DNA from: Brevibacillus_D fluminis_A
Lineage (GTDB): Bacteria > Bacillota > Bacilli > Brevibacillales > Brevibacillaceae
Reading direction: 5' to 3'
NCBI RefSeq assembly: GCF_052072235.1
Contig: NZ_CM125436.1
Location: forward strand, 2,164,001-2,228,000
Length of the DNA: 64,000 nt
Below the pieces are notes generated by a model. It was not told the origin of the DNA. It saw nothing but the letters and a program-made list of their open reading frames with translations, and did not search any database. Positions 41,971 through 50,518 of the stretch are shown piece by piece. A program made the position numbers and the translations under genes. The first letter of the stretch is position 1; each line of letters opens with the position of its first letter.

Positions 41971-42705
41971 ATGCAAAGATATTTTATTGATCCGAGCCAA
42001 TGGTCACATGATCAGGTGGAAATCACCGGAGACGATGTGCATCATATCGTCAACGTGATGCGATCAGCCGTTGGCGAGGAAATTATCGTAAGCGATGGTG
42101 CAGGCAAAGCTGCATTGGCACGCCTGGCCGTCATTGAACCGAAGCGAGTGGTCGCTGTCATCGTGGAGCCGCTCGCAAGTGAGCGTGAACTGCCGGTGCG
42201 CGTGACGATCGCGCAAGGCTTGCCAAAAGGCGACAAAATGGAATGGATCTTGCAAAAGGGAACGGAATTGGGCGCGTTCGCCTTTTTTCCTTTTTCATCG
42301 GAGCGCACGATCGTGAAGCTGGATGCCAAAAAAGAAGCGAAGAAGCTGGAGCGGTGGCAAAAAATCGTCAAGGAAGCTGCGGAGCAGTCGCACCGTGCGG
42401 TTTTGCCCGAGATTTACGCACCGGTCAGCTTTGAAGCGCTGCTGAAAGCATCGAAGGAGTATACAGCTGCTGTCATCGCCTATGAAAAGGAAGAGGAGAA
42501 CGGCTTGCGCGGTGTGCTTGGCGGCCTTGCGCCGGGAGATTCCCTTCTGGTGCTGATCGGCCCGGAAGGCGGCTTCAGCGAAGATGAAGTGCGTCGGGCA
42601 CAGGCGGCAGGCATCCGTTCTGTCACATGCGGGCCTCGTATTTTGCGGACGGAGACAGCCAGCCAGTACGTGCTGTCTGCTGTCTCGTACCAGTTTGAGA
42701 TGTAA
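41971..42705 (+). CDS. rsmE: 16S rRNA m3U1498 methyltransferase RsmE
   Basis: A 244-residue SPOUT-class methyltransferase (YqeU). The knotted SAM site is seen in LLVLIGPEGGFSEDEV and GPRILRTETASQYVLSA. The N-terminal PUA-like domain begins QRYFIDPSQW. The ATG 41971 start follows TGAGGT. It methylates U1498 of 16S rRNA in the decoding region. It lies 19 bases after prmA. Confidence 0.95.
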   Translation: MQRYFIDPSQWSHDQVEITGDDVHHIVNVMRSAVGEEIIVSDGAGKAALARLAVIEPKRVVAVIVEPLASERELPVRVTIAQGLPKGDKMEWILQKGTELGAFAFFPFSSERTIVKLDAKKEAKKLERWQKIVKEAAEQSHRAVLPEIYAPVSFEALLKASKEYTAAVIAYEKEEENGLRGVLGGLAPGDSLLVLIGPEGGFSEDEVRRAQAAGIRSVTCGPRILRTETASQYVLSAVSYQFEM

Positions 42706-42728
42706 CTAGGTTGGAAGGAGGATCAGCA

Positions 42729-44087
42729 ATGTCTACCGTTGCTTTTCATACACTCGGCTGTAAAGTGAACAGCTATGAAACAGAAGCGATCTGGCAGCTT
42801 TTTGAAAAAAACGGCTACCAGCGCGTAGATTTTGAAGAAGATACGGCCGATGTCTATGTGATCAACACATGCACGGTCACCAATACGGGGGACAAAAAGA
42901 GCCGGCAAGTCATCCGCCGCGCCATCCGTCGCAACCCGGAGGCGATCATCGCCGTGACAGGCTGCTATGCGCAAACATCCCCGAAAGAGATTGCCGATAT
43001 TCCCGGCGTCGATATCGTGCTCGGCACGCAAGGAAGAGACAAGCTGCTCGACTATGTGGAGCAGATCAAAGCGGAGCGCACGCCGATCAACGCGGTAGGC
43101 AACATCATGAAAGCCCGCGATTTCGAGGAGCTTGACGTGCCGGCGTTTACCGACCGCACGCGCGCTTCCCTGAAAATCCAGGAAGGCTGCAACAACTTCT
43201 GCACCTTCTGCATCATCCCTTGGGCACGCGGACTGATGCGTTCCCGCAAGCCGGAGAGCGTTCTGGAGCAAGCGCGCAACCTCGTGGCGGCCGGCTATCT
43301 GGAAATCGTGCTGACCGGCATTCATACAGGCGGCTATGGCGAAGATTTGGAAGACTACAATCTGGCGAAATTGCTGGTTGATCTGCATCAGGTGGAAGGC
43401 TTGAAGCGGATTCGCATCAGCTCCATCGAGGCAAGCCAAATCACGGATGAGGTCATTTCCGTCATCGATGGCTCCGACCTGATTTGCCGCCATTTGCACG
43501 TACCGCTGCAAGCGGGCGATGACGATGTGCTGAAGCGGATGCGCCGCAAATATACGACCGCCGAGTTCAGAGAGAAGATGGTGAAGGTCCGCAAAGCGCT
43601 GCCAGGCGTTGCGCTGACGACGGACGTGATCGTCGGCTTCCCTGGCGAGACGGAAGAGCAATTTGTCAACGGCTACAACTTTATCAAGGAAATCGGTTTC
43701 GCCGAACTGCATGTTTTCCCGTATTCGATGCGCACAGGTACGCCTGCCGCACGGATGGAAGACCAGGTTCCGGAAGAGATCAAGCGTGAGCGCGTTGCGA
43801 AGCTGATCGCGCTGAACAACGAGGAATTGACGATCAATTACGGCAAGCAATTCGTCGGCGATGTGCTGGAAGTCATTCCGGAACGGTTGTATAAAGAGGA
43901 CCCCGAGAGCGGCATGCTGATGGGTTACTCCGACAACTATCTCAACATCGTCTTCCCGGGAACGGAAGACATGATCGGGAAAGTGTGCAAAGTTCGCCTT
44001 GATGAAGTGGGTTCTGAATACTGCCATGGCACGTTTGTTCGCGTCCTCGACGACGCTGCGGCTTTGGTAGGGGACAAAGCCGTATGA
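42729..44087 (+). CDS. mtaB: tRNA t6A37 methylthiotransferase MtaB
   Basis: A 452-residue methylthiotransferase (YqeV) forming ms2t6A at position 37 of ANN-decoding tRNAs. The N-terminal UPF0004 domain (TLGCKVNSYETEAIW) holds three cluster cysteines. The radical SAM motif is GCNNFCTFCIIP (CxxxCxxC), and a C-terminal TRAM domain binds RNA. GGAAGGAGG precedes ATG 42729. Its stop overlaps the next gene's start (ATGA), suggesting coupled translation with the Nudix protein. Confidence 0.95.
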   Translation: MSTVAFHTLGCKVNSYETEAIWQLFEKNGYQRVDFEEDTADVYVINTCTVTNTGDKKSRQVIRRAIRRNPEAIIAVTGCYAQTSPKEIADIPGVDIVLGTQGRDKLLDYVEQIKAERTPINAVGNIMKARDFEELDVPAFTDRTRASLKIQEGCNNFCTFCIIPWARGLMRSRKPESVLEQARNLVAAGYLEIVLTGIHTGGYGEDLEDYNLAKLLVDLHQVEGLKRIRISSIEASQITDEVISVIDGSDLICRHLHVPLQAGDDDVLKRMRRKYTTAEFREKMVKVRKALPGVALTTDVIVGFPGETEEQFVNGYNFIKEIGFAELHVFPYSMRTGTPAARMEDQVPEEIKRERVAKLIALNNEELTINYGKQFVGDVLEVIPERLYKEDPESGMLMGYSDNYLNIVFPGTEDMIGKVCKVRLDEVGSEYCHGTFVRVLDDAAALVGDKAV

Positions 44088-44512
44088 TCGAAATTTCGGC
44101 AGGCGGAGTTGTCTACAAGGAAGAAAACGGCGAGTTGCAGTTTCTCCTGATCGAAGACCGGTATGGCAAGCGGACGCTGGCCAAAGGCAAGCAGGAACCG
44201 GGCGAAACGCTTGAAGAGAATGCGCTGCGTGAAGTGTGGGAGGAAACGGGTGTCAGCGGCCGGATCATCAAGCCGCTCCATACGGTCCACTATCAATACA
44301 AGCACGCAAAGACCGGGGAGCTGGTCGACAAGGAAGTGCACTACTATCTCATCGAGGCGCTGTCAGGCACGCTTGCTGCCCAAATCGAGGAGATAAATGC
44401 GGTTCACTGGCGCAGCCCTGCTGATGCTTGGCGCGATCAGGTGACACAAGGCTATTCGAACAATGATCACGTGATGAAACTGGCGCTTCACCATTTCGGG
44501 ATCGAGGTGTAA
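44084..44512 (+). CDS. Nudix hydrolase
   Basis: A 142-residue Nudix protein. The Nudix box covers roughly residues 35-57, from GKQEPGETLEENALREV to WEETGV, with all metal-binding Glu residues in place. The fold begins SAGGVVYKEENG. It hydrolyses a nucleoside diphosphate linked to another group, but the substrate is not predictable. It overlaps mtaB by 4 bases and is followed by a deoC remnant, so it may once have been part of a nucleotide-salvage group. Confidence 0.88.
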   Translation: MIEISAGGVVYKEENGELQFLLIEDRYGKRTLAKGKQEPGETLEENALREVWEETGVSGRIIKPLHTVHYQYKHAKTGELVDKEVHYYLIEALSGTLAAQIEEINAVHWRSPADAWRDQVTQGYSNNDHVMKLALHHFGIEV

Positions 44513-44514
44513 GC

Positions 44515-44697
44515 ATGAAGCTCAACAATTCCATCGACCATACGCTTCTCAAACCGCAAGCCGCAGCAGTCGTGTTTGACAAATTTTGCGCAGACACCGC
44601 CTCGCTTGCGCCGGGGGAAGCGGGTGCGATCCGGATTGGGGCTTGTGCGGGCGTTTCGATCGTTTCGGGAGAAGAAGCTGCAGAAAGCGGCTACTAG
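44515..44697 (+). pseudogene. deoC: deoC remnant with internal deletion
   Basis: A 60-codon open frame that joins both ends of deoxyribose-phosphate aldolase. The N-terminal IDHTLLKP is the DeoC start motif, and RIGACAGVSIVSG followed by the final Gly-Tyr matches the DeoC C-terminus. About 160 residues are missing, including the Schiff-base Lys and its partner. The frame stays open across the junction. Aldolase activity is impossible. It still has GAGGTG upstream of ATG 44515. Full-length DeoC is about 220 residues. An independent small protein is unlikely, given the two matching ends. Confidence 0.75.
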
Positions 44698-44706
44698 GCG
44701 TTAGAA

Positions 44707-44735
44707 CTCGACCAAAATGGTCGGGTTTTTCGTTT
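44707..44735 (+). terminator. Terminator after the deoC remnant
   Basis: CTCGACCA (44707-44714) pairs with TGGTCGGG (44718-44725) around AAA, followed by TTTTTCGTTTTT. Confidence 0.8.
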
Positions 44736-44774
44736 TTGCCCGATCGACTTGCTTGGGAAGGGGAATCAGGAGAG

Positions 44775-45170
44775 ATGTGGGGATGGGTCATTATCTTTGC
44801 GTTTTGGGGCCTTGGGGTTGTTTGCAACCAGTGGCTGCACATTCCATTTCCGGGCAATTTGCTTGGAATGCTCTTTCTTGTCGTCTTTTTGGCGTTTGGC
44901 TGGATCAAGCTTGATGTTGTCGAAAAAGCAGCATCGTTTTTGATGAAGCATATGCTTTTGTTTTTCGTGCCGATCATGGTCGGCGTGAGCCAGCAATTCC
45001 ATGTGATTGAACAAAATCCGTGGCCCATTCTTTTGGCTTTGACGGTCGGCACGGCAGTGGTGATGCTTGTCTCGGGGACGGTCATGGAACGATACATGCG
45101 CCGCAAAAAAGCAAAAGAGAGCCAACATTCAATCGTGTCAGAAGAGGGAGAGGTGCGCCGCAATGCTTAG
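44775..45170 (+). CDS. lrgA: CidA/LrgA holin-like membrane protein
   Basis: A 131-residue protein with four membrane helices, of the LrgA/CidA family. Signature segments are HIPFPGNLLGMLFLVVF and HMLLFFVPIMVGV. The family has been linked to murein hydrolase control and, with LrgB, to pyruvate or glycolate transport. ATG 44775 lies only a few bases after AGGAGA, so the ribosome site spacing is poor, but no better in-frame start exists. The stop overlaps lrgB by 8 bases. Confidence 0.85.
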   Translation: MWGWVIIFAFWGLGVVCNQWLHIPFPGNLLGMLFLVVFLAFGWIKLDVVEKAASFLMKHMLLFFVPIMVGVSQQFHVIEQNPWPILLALTVGTAVVMLVSGTVMERYMRRKKAKESQHSIVSEEGEVRRNA

Positions 45171-45828
45171 CGCAGCAGCCATTATTCTTACCTTGATCGT
45201 GTATGCAGCGGTGCGCCGCTTTTCCCATCGGTTGAAATGGGTTCATCCGATTATCGCGGCATCGGTGGTAATCGGGGTGATCTGGTATGTGACAAGCGGC
45301 GATTGGGCCGCATACGCCGCTGGCGGGCAATGGATTTCCGTCTGGCTCGGCCCGGCGACGGTGGCGCTCGCCGTGCCGCTTGCCAAACAGTTACAGGAAC
45401 TGAAAACGTTATGGCCGGGCATCTTGCTTGGCGTCGGGATCGGCTGCGGCACATCCATCGCCATCGTGTGGGCGCTTGTCAGCTTGCTTGGCGGCGATCC
45501 TGTCGTACTCCACAGCATGCTGTCCAAATCGGTCACGACGCCAATCTCTGTTGAACTGGCGAAGGCGGTCGGCGGCAATCCGTCGCTTGCGGCCTTGTTC
45601 ACGGCAGGAACCGGTTTGGTCGGAGCAAGCATGGCGCGCAGCCTGTTGAAAATTGCCCGCATCAACGACCCGTGGGCAGCCGGCATCGCTGTCGGTACGA
45701 CCGCACATGCGATCGGAACCGCAGGCTTTCCGCAGGAGGAGCAGCAAAAAGTGGCGGCGTCCACGCTTGCGATGATTATGGCAGGGATCATTACGTCACT
45801 TTATTTGGTTCCCTTCCATTTGGGATGA
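45163..45828 (+). CDS. lrgB: LrgB/CidB membrane protein
   Basis: A 221-residue polytopic membrane protein, partner of the preceding LrgA-like protein. Family segments include LGPATVALAVPLAKQL, KSVTTPISVELAKAVGG and GTTAHAIGTAGFPQEE. The pair probably works as one transport unit; the exact solute is uncertain. GGGAGAGG lies upstream of ATG 45163. Its 3' end overlaps the convergent yqeW gene by 38 bases, with no terminator between. Confidence 0.9.
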   Translation: MLSAAAIILTLIVYAAVRRFSHRLKWVHPIIAASVVIGVIWYVTSGDWAAYAAGGQWISVWLGPATVALAVPLAKQLQELKTLWPGILLGVGIGCGTSIAIVWALVSLLGGDPVVLHSMLSKSVTTPISVELAKAVGGNPSLAALFTAGTGLVGASMARSLLKIARINDPWAAGIAVGTTAHAIGTAGFPQEEQQKVAASTLAMIMAGIITSLYLVPFHLG

Positions 45829-46747
45829 TCCAGTCCATCCATTTGGCCAGAATCGACACGAACGGCAGCGCGATCAGGGAGCACGCCACATTGAAAATCG
45901 ATTGGGCGTGTGCGATCTGTTGGGACGGATCGTCCGTAAGCGCTGCGGTGATGCTGGCCAAACTACCTAACAGCGGAATGAAAGAGATCGCGCCGGCCAG
46001 GTTGAACAGCGTATGGAACCAGGCGACCTGTTGAGAAGCGCGATTTGTGCCAATACTGGCGATGAGGGCGGTAAAGCATGTTCCGACGTTGGCGCCGAGC
46101 ACGACGGCGAGCGCGGTGTCCATGTTCATCACGCCATGGGCCAAAAGGTTCATTGTGATCGCAATCGTCGCAGATCCGCTCTGGATCAATCCGGAGAAAA
46201 GCGTGCCGGTGATCAGGCCGATCCAGATGGAATGGCTGCTCTCCAAAAAGAGGCTGCGAAACGTCTGGGATTCCTCCAGCGGGCGGGCCATGACCTGCAT
46301 CGTGTCGATCCCAAGAAAAATCAGCCCGAAACCGGCGATGATCAGCCCGATGCAGCGGTACAGCTTGCGGGATTGCAGCCAAAAGATCACACCGATCAGC
46401 AGCATCGGCACAGCAAGCTTTTCCAGGCGCAGCGCAATCAGCTGCGTCGTGATGGTGGAGCCGATATTGGCTCCCAAAATGATGCCGATCGTCTGGGCAA
46501 ACCGGATGATCCCCGCTTGTGTCAGGCCGATTGTAAGCACGGTGACAGCGCCGGAGCTTTGCAGCACAAACGTGGAAATCAGCCCGGAGAAGAAACCGTG
46601 CACCGGCGTGCGGGTAAAGCGCATCATCAACGCTTTCATCCGTTCGCCGGCGAGGTTTTGGAAGCCGATGCGCATCGCATACATACCGAGCAGAAAAAAG
46701 GTAAGGCCGAGGGCAAAAGGAACGGCTATGTTATAGAATGGCGACAT
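45791..46747 (-). CDS. yqeW: Na/Pi cotransporter family protein (YqeW)
   Basis: A 318-residue membrane protein with the two inverted Na/Pi-cotransporter repeats. Each has the signature glutamine-serine motif, seen in VLQSSGAVTVLTIGLT and LIQSGSATIAITMNL. It probably moves phosphate with sodium. It lacks the C-terminal PhoU-like extension of longer relatives. ATG 46747 follows GAGGAGG; the upstream in-frame start at 46849 overlaps the divergent gene and has no family similarity. yqeW lies between mtaB and rpsU in B. subtilis too, here with extra genes added. Confidence 0.87.
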   Translation of the reverse strand: MSPFYNIAVPFALGLTFFLLGMYAMRIGFQNLAGERMKALMMRFTRTPVHGFFSGLISTFVLQSSGAVTVLTIGLTQAGIIRFAQTIGIILGANIGSTITTQLIALRLEKLAVPMLLIGVIFWLQSRKLYRCIGLIIAGFGLIFLGIDTMQVMARPLEESQTFRSLFLESSHSIWIGLITGTLFSGLIQSGSATIAITMNLLAHGVMNMDTALAVVLGANVGTCFTALIASIGTNRASQQVAWFHTLFNLAGAISFIPLLGSLASITAALTDDPSQQIAHAQSIFNVACSLIALPFVSILAKWMDWIIPNGREPNKVT

Positions 46748-46832
46748 GGTACGTCCATTCCTCCTCACATTTGGTCGATAGTAAAACGTTATGCTTGGAC
46801 TAAGACAGGCATGACAAGGAGGCGTAAGCAAA

Positions 46833-48122
46833 ATGGCAAAGGTATTCATGGTGAAAAACCGTAAAAAACGATTGGAAAACGGGCATCCGTGGATTTATCA
46901 ATCGGAAATTCAGGAAGTCGTGGGCGAATATGAGCCAGGCGACATCGTGGAGGTCGTCAATCATCAAGGGCACTTCCTGGCAAAAGGATATATCAACCCG
47001 AGTTCGCAGTTAATGGTGCGAGTGATGAGCTACGATCCGAAAGAAGAGATCGACCTCGATTTTTTCATCCGCCGCATCTCCCAGGCAGCCGCCTATCGCA
47101 CGCGGTTTGTCAGCAATCCGGAAGCGTGCCGCGTCGTTTACGGCGAAGGCGACTTTTTGCCTGGCCTGATCGTCGACCGCTACAACGATATTTTGGTGGT
47201 GCAAATTTTGTCGCTCGGCATGGAAGTGCGCCGCGACTTTATTCGCGATGCACTGGTCCACGTGTTCGCGCCAAAGGGCATCTATCTGCGCAATGACGTG
47301 CCGGTGCGCGAGCTGGAAGGCCTCACGCAGGCCAAAGAGGTTTTGTACGGGGAGTGTCCGCGCGAGATCACCATTCAGGAAAATGAGCTGTCCTATGTCG
47401 TTGATATTGTGGAGGGACAAAAAACCGGATTTTTCTATGACCAACGCGAGAACCGCGCGTCGATCGCTCCCTTGATGAAAGGGTGGGGGGCTTCGCATGG
47501 CATCACGCTGCAGCCGCAGGGCGAAAATGGTGCTTTGGTACCGGTTGACAAAAAAGGAAAAGTGATCAAAAATCCTTTTTGGGACGGCGCTGAAGTATTG
47601 GAGTGCTTTACCCATACCGGATCCTTCACATTGAATGCTTGCAAACACGGGGCAAAAAAAGTGACTGCTTTGGACATTTCGGAGCATGCTATAGAGACAG
47701 CCCGCCGAAATATCACGATGAACGGGTTTTTGCATCGCGTCGATTTTGTCGTGGCGAACGCGTTCGATTATTTGCGTGAATCGGTGGAAGCGGAAAAATC
47801 GTGGGATGTGGTGATTCTGGACCCCCCTGCCTTTGCCAAGTCCCGCTCGGCTGTAAAGGGTGCAACCCGCGGATACAAAGACATCAACCTGCACGGCATG
47901 AAGCTTGTCCGTCCCGGCGGCTATTTGGTCACCGCTTCTTGCTCGTACCACATGTCGGAGGAGCTGTTTCTGGAAACAATCCAGGAGGCTGCCTATGACG
48001 CGAAGAAAATTTTGCGCCTGGTGGAATGGCGCGGAGCAGGCAAAGATCATCCGCAAATTACAGGGCAAGATGAGGGTCACTACCTGAAATTTGCAATTTT
48101 TGAAGTTCGCCCCCGCAAATAG
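46833..48122 (+). CDS. RlmI-like class I rRNA methyltransferase with insertion
   Basis: A 429-residue methyltransferase related to RlmI/YwbD. An N-terminal PUA domain (1-75, KRLENGHPWIYQSEI) is followed by an RFM-type linker and the SAM domain. Motifs are FFYDQRENRASI, EVLECFTHTGSFTLNAC and the catalytic-loop motif VVILDPPAFAKS. Relatives are about 396 residues; the extra length is a roughly 30-residue insertion at about 216-253, between the two SAM-domain motifs. It probably makes m5C in 23S rRNA, but the site is not certain. AAGGAGG precedes ATG 46833. Confidence 0.85.
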   Translation: MAKVFMVKNRKKRLENGHPWIYQSEIQEVVGEYEPGDIVEVVNHQGHFLAKGYINPSSQLMVRVMSYDPKEEIDLDFFIRRISQAAAYRTRFVSNPEACRVVYGEGDFLPGLIVDRYNDILVVQILSLGMEVRRDFIRDALVHVFAPKGIYLRNDVPVRELEGLTQAKEVLYGECPREITIQENELSYVVDIVEGQKTGFFYDQRENRASIAPLMKGWGASHGITLQPQGENGALVPVDKKGKVIKNPFWDGAEVLECFTHTGSFTLNACKHGAKKVTALDISEHAIETARRNITMNGFLHRVDFVVANAFDYLRESVEAEKSWDVVILDPPAFAKSRSAVKGATRGYKDINLHGMKLVRPGGYLVTASCSYHMSEELFLETIQEAAYDAKKILRLVEWRGAGKDHPQITGQDEGHYLKFAIFEVRPRK

Positions 48123-48194
48123 CTTTCTTTTCTGAAGTTTTTCTGGTAGTATTGATATTCTGTGACACTTGGCGGTAAAAGGAGCAATTTACAC

Positions 48195-49733
48195 GTGAAA
48201 ACCTTTCAAGATTTTGAGTTACACCATTCTTTAACTCGTGCCATTTCCGAGATGGGATTCGAAGAAGCTACGCCGATCCAAGCCCAGGTAATTCCACTGG
48301 CACTGGCCGGCCGCGATTTGATCGGCCAGGCTCAAACCGGAACTGGTAAGACGGCGGCATTCGGTATCCCGCTTCTTGAAAAAGTAGATATAGACAATGA
48401 TAAGGTGCAAGGTCTCGTTCTCGCACCGACACGCGAGCTGGCGATCCAGGTGGCGGAAGAATTGTCCAAAATCGGAGCGCATAAACGCGTGAAGATTTTG
48501 CCCATCTACGGCGGGCAGGACATCGGGCGCCAAATCCGTGCGCTGAAAAACCGTCCACATCTGATCATCGCGACACCTGGACGGCTGATTGACCATCTGG
48601 AGCGGCATACCGTTCGTCTGGGTGACGTGGAAACCGTCGTATTGGACGAAGCGGACGAAATGCTGAACATGGGCTTCCTCGAGGAAATCCAGAAAATCTT
48701 GTCTCAAGTGCCGACTGAGAGACAAACCATGCTGTTCTCTGCGACCATGCCGGCGCCGATCCGCAAGCTGGCAGATCAGTTCCTGCACGATCCTGAGCAT
48801 ATTTCGGTCATCCCGAAAGTAGTGAAGGCGCCGACCATCGCACAGTTTTACTGTGAAGTGTCGGAGCGTCAAAAATTTGACGCCCTCTGCCGCATGATCG
48901 ATATTGACGGTCCTGACCTGGCAATCGTTTTCGGACGCACGAAGCGCCGCGTCGATGAGCTGGCTGGCGCGTTGCAAAAACGCGGTTACATGGCTGAGGG
49001 CCTGCACGGCGACCTGTCGCAAAATCAGCGCGACCAAGTCATGCGCAAATTCCGCGACGGCCAGATCGAGCTTTTGGTTGCGACTGACGTAGCTGCACGC
49101 GGAATCGACGTTTCCAACGTGACGCACGTGTACAACTTTGACATTCCGCAAGATCCGGAAAGCTACACGCACCGTGTCGGCCGGACCGGACGCGCGGGCC
49201 GCGAAGGTACTGCAACGACGTTTGTCACTCCGCGTGAAACCGAGCATCTGCATTTCATTGAGCGTATCAGCAAATTTAAAATCGCCAAGCGGCAAATGCC
49301 GACATTCGCTGATGCAGTCAACAAACAAATGCAAAATGCCGTTGAAAAAATCGTGGATACGATGGAATCTCACGAATTGGATACGTACATCACGATGGCA
49401 AATGAGCTGTTGGATGAGCATGATTCCAATCGTTTGATCGCGGCTGCACTGAAGCTGTTGACGCGCGAAACCAACAATGTACAAATCGAGCTTACGCCAG
49501 AAGCGCCTTTGCGCAGCAAAAAGCCGAAATTCGGCGGTGGTGGCAGCCAAGGCTCGTACCAAGGCAACCGTCGTCGCGACGATTTCCGCGGCGGCAAACC
49601 AGGTGCAGGCGGCAGACCGGGCTATGGCAGCAAGCCAGGCGGCGGCAAGCGCGGCTTCTACGATGAACTGCGCGGCAAACGCAAAAAAGAAGATCGCCCG
49701 TTCAAAAAAGAAAAAGACTTCGTGAACGTGTAA
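48195..49733 (+). CDS. cshA: DEAD-box RNA helicase CshA
   Basis: A 512-residue ATP-dependent RNA helicase. Motifs in order: the Q motif ATPIQAQVIPLAL, motif I AQTGTGKT, motif II VLDEADEML, motif III SAT, and motif VI HRVGRTGRAGREG. A dimerisation-type region follows, then a Gly/Arg/Lys-rich tail (about 440-512) that binds RNA. CshA works with the RNA degradosome and in cold adaptation. GTG 48195 follows AAAGGAG by 11 bases; the upstream in-frame start at 48162 precedes this ribosome site. In B. subtilis the order is ddl-murF-cshA, here rearranged. Confidence 0.92.
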   Translation: MKTFQDFELHHSLTRAISEMGFEEATPIQAQVIPLALAGRDLIGQAQTGTGKTAAFGIPLLEKVDIDNDKVQGLVLAPTRELAIQVAEELSKIGAHKRVKILPIYGGQDIGRQIRALKNRPHLIIATPGRLIDHLERHTVRLGDVETVVLDEADEMLNMGFLEEIQKILSQVPTERQTMLFSATMPAPIRKLADQFLHDPEHISVIPKVVKAPTIAQFYCEVSERQKFDALCRMIDIDGPDLAIVFGRTKRRVDELAGALQKRGYMAEGLHGDLSQNQRDQVMRKFRDGQIELLVATDVAARGIDVSNVTHVYNFDIPQDPESYTHRVGRTGRAGREGTATTFVTPRETEHLHFIERISKFKIAKRQMPTFADAVNKQMQNAVEKIVDTMESHELDTYITMANELLDEHDSNRLIAAALKLLTRETNNVQIELTPEAPLRSKKPKFGGGGSQGSYQGNRRRDDFRGGKPGAGGRPGYGSKPGGGKRGFYDELRGKRKKEDRPFKKEKDFVNV

Positions 49734-49754
49734 GCGAAACGCGAAGAAAACAAC

Positions 49755-49794
49755 AAACCCGACCATGCTCTGAAAAGGAGCGGTCGGGTTTTTG
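49755..49794. terminator. Bidirectional terminator between cshA and the orphan gene
   Basis: AAACCCGACC (49755-49764) pairs with GGTCGGGTTT (49782-49791), with A-run and T-run flanks for both strands. Confidence 0.88.
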
Positions 49795-49796
49795 TG

Positions 49797-50288
49797 CTAC
49801 GCAAATTGCTTGTCGTGCAGGACACGCAGAACGACCTCCAGCGCTTTTTTCATCGCCAGCTCTTTTCCTAACAGAACCTGTGATTCGGCGGGTGTCGCTC
49901 CTTTCATTGAGCTGATCTGTTCCAGCTCATAGCGGAGCAAATGGTCGATGATATGCACCTGGACGCGCCCGATTTCACGCTGCTTCCTGCGGTCGCGTTC
50001 GTTGAATTCCTTCTGCGCCTTGCTTTCCTCCACGTATTTGTCGATGTCATCCTCCAAAAAGTGTGCCGCCGTGCAGATGATGGTGCGGTATTCATCCGTT
50101 TGGGAGGGGATGACTCGCAAGGTGTGCCCCAAATGCGCGAGTAAAAACTTGTTCAGCACAATGCTGTTGTGTGTATAGTCGTTGAACAAAAGAGAATACT
50201 CGCCTAGAAAGTTGCCCGTTTCCTTTTCGAACTCGTGCAAAAGCGTATAATTCGAACAGTACGTACAAAAAAGCAGATAGTCCCTCAT
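49797..50288 (-). CDS. Conserved-looking hypothetical protein, no known family
   Basis: A 163-residue soluble protein I do not recognise. It has a CTYC pair near the N-terminus (residues 8-11), no signal peptide and no membrane helix. The second half is strongly charged and probably helical (KAQKEFNERDRRKQREIG, then a helix to the C-terminus). A good AGGAGGAAG ribosome site precedes ATG 50288, so it is probably translated. It is divergent from ddl and convergent with cshA. Function is unknown. Confidence 0.7.
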   Translation of the reverse strand: MRDYLLFCTYCSNYTLLHEFEKETGNFLGEYSLLFNDYTHNSIVLNKFLLAHLGHTLRVIPSQTDEYRTIICTAAHFLEDDIDKYVEESKAQKEFNERDRRKQREIGRVQVHIIDHLLRYELEQISSMKGATPAESQVLLGKELAMKKALEVVLRVLHDKQFA

Positions 50289-50380
50289 CCCTGCTTCCTC
50301 CTAAGTAAGTGGGCTCAACTGGTCAAATTGCTATTGTTACTTTATGTGGCTGGGCCAAAAGTCGTGAAATGCTTGGGCTC

Positions 50381-50409
50381 TTGAATTGGCAGGGGAGAGA
50401 GTGTATGCT
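50381..50409 (+). promoter_or_regulatory. Probable sigma-A promoter of ddl
   Basis: TTGAAT (50381-50386), 17-base spacer, TATGCT (50404-50409). It leaves a leader of about 100 bases before ddl, containing a small AGGCG/CGCCT hairpin near 50437-50457. Confidence 0.5.
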
Positions 50410-50518
50410 TGGAAAGAAAAAATGACAGACAACGGATAGGCGCATCGATCGTCCGCCTGGCATACCATGACAAAGAGATCAAGATTGTACTGACGGTAGT
50501 AAAGAGAGGGATTGAAAC

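Noticed and set aside
48231..49766. A 511-codon open frame on the minus strand opposite cshA
   Set aside because: Shadow of the helicase gene; no ribosome site or domain.
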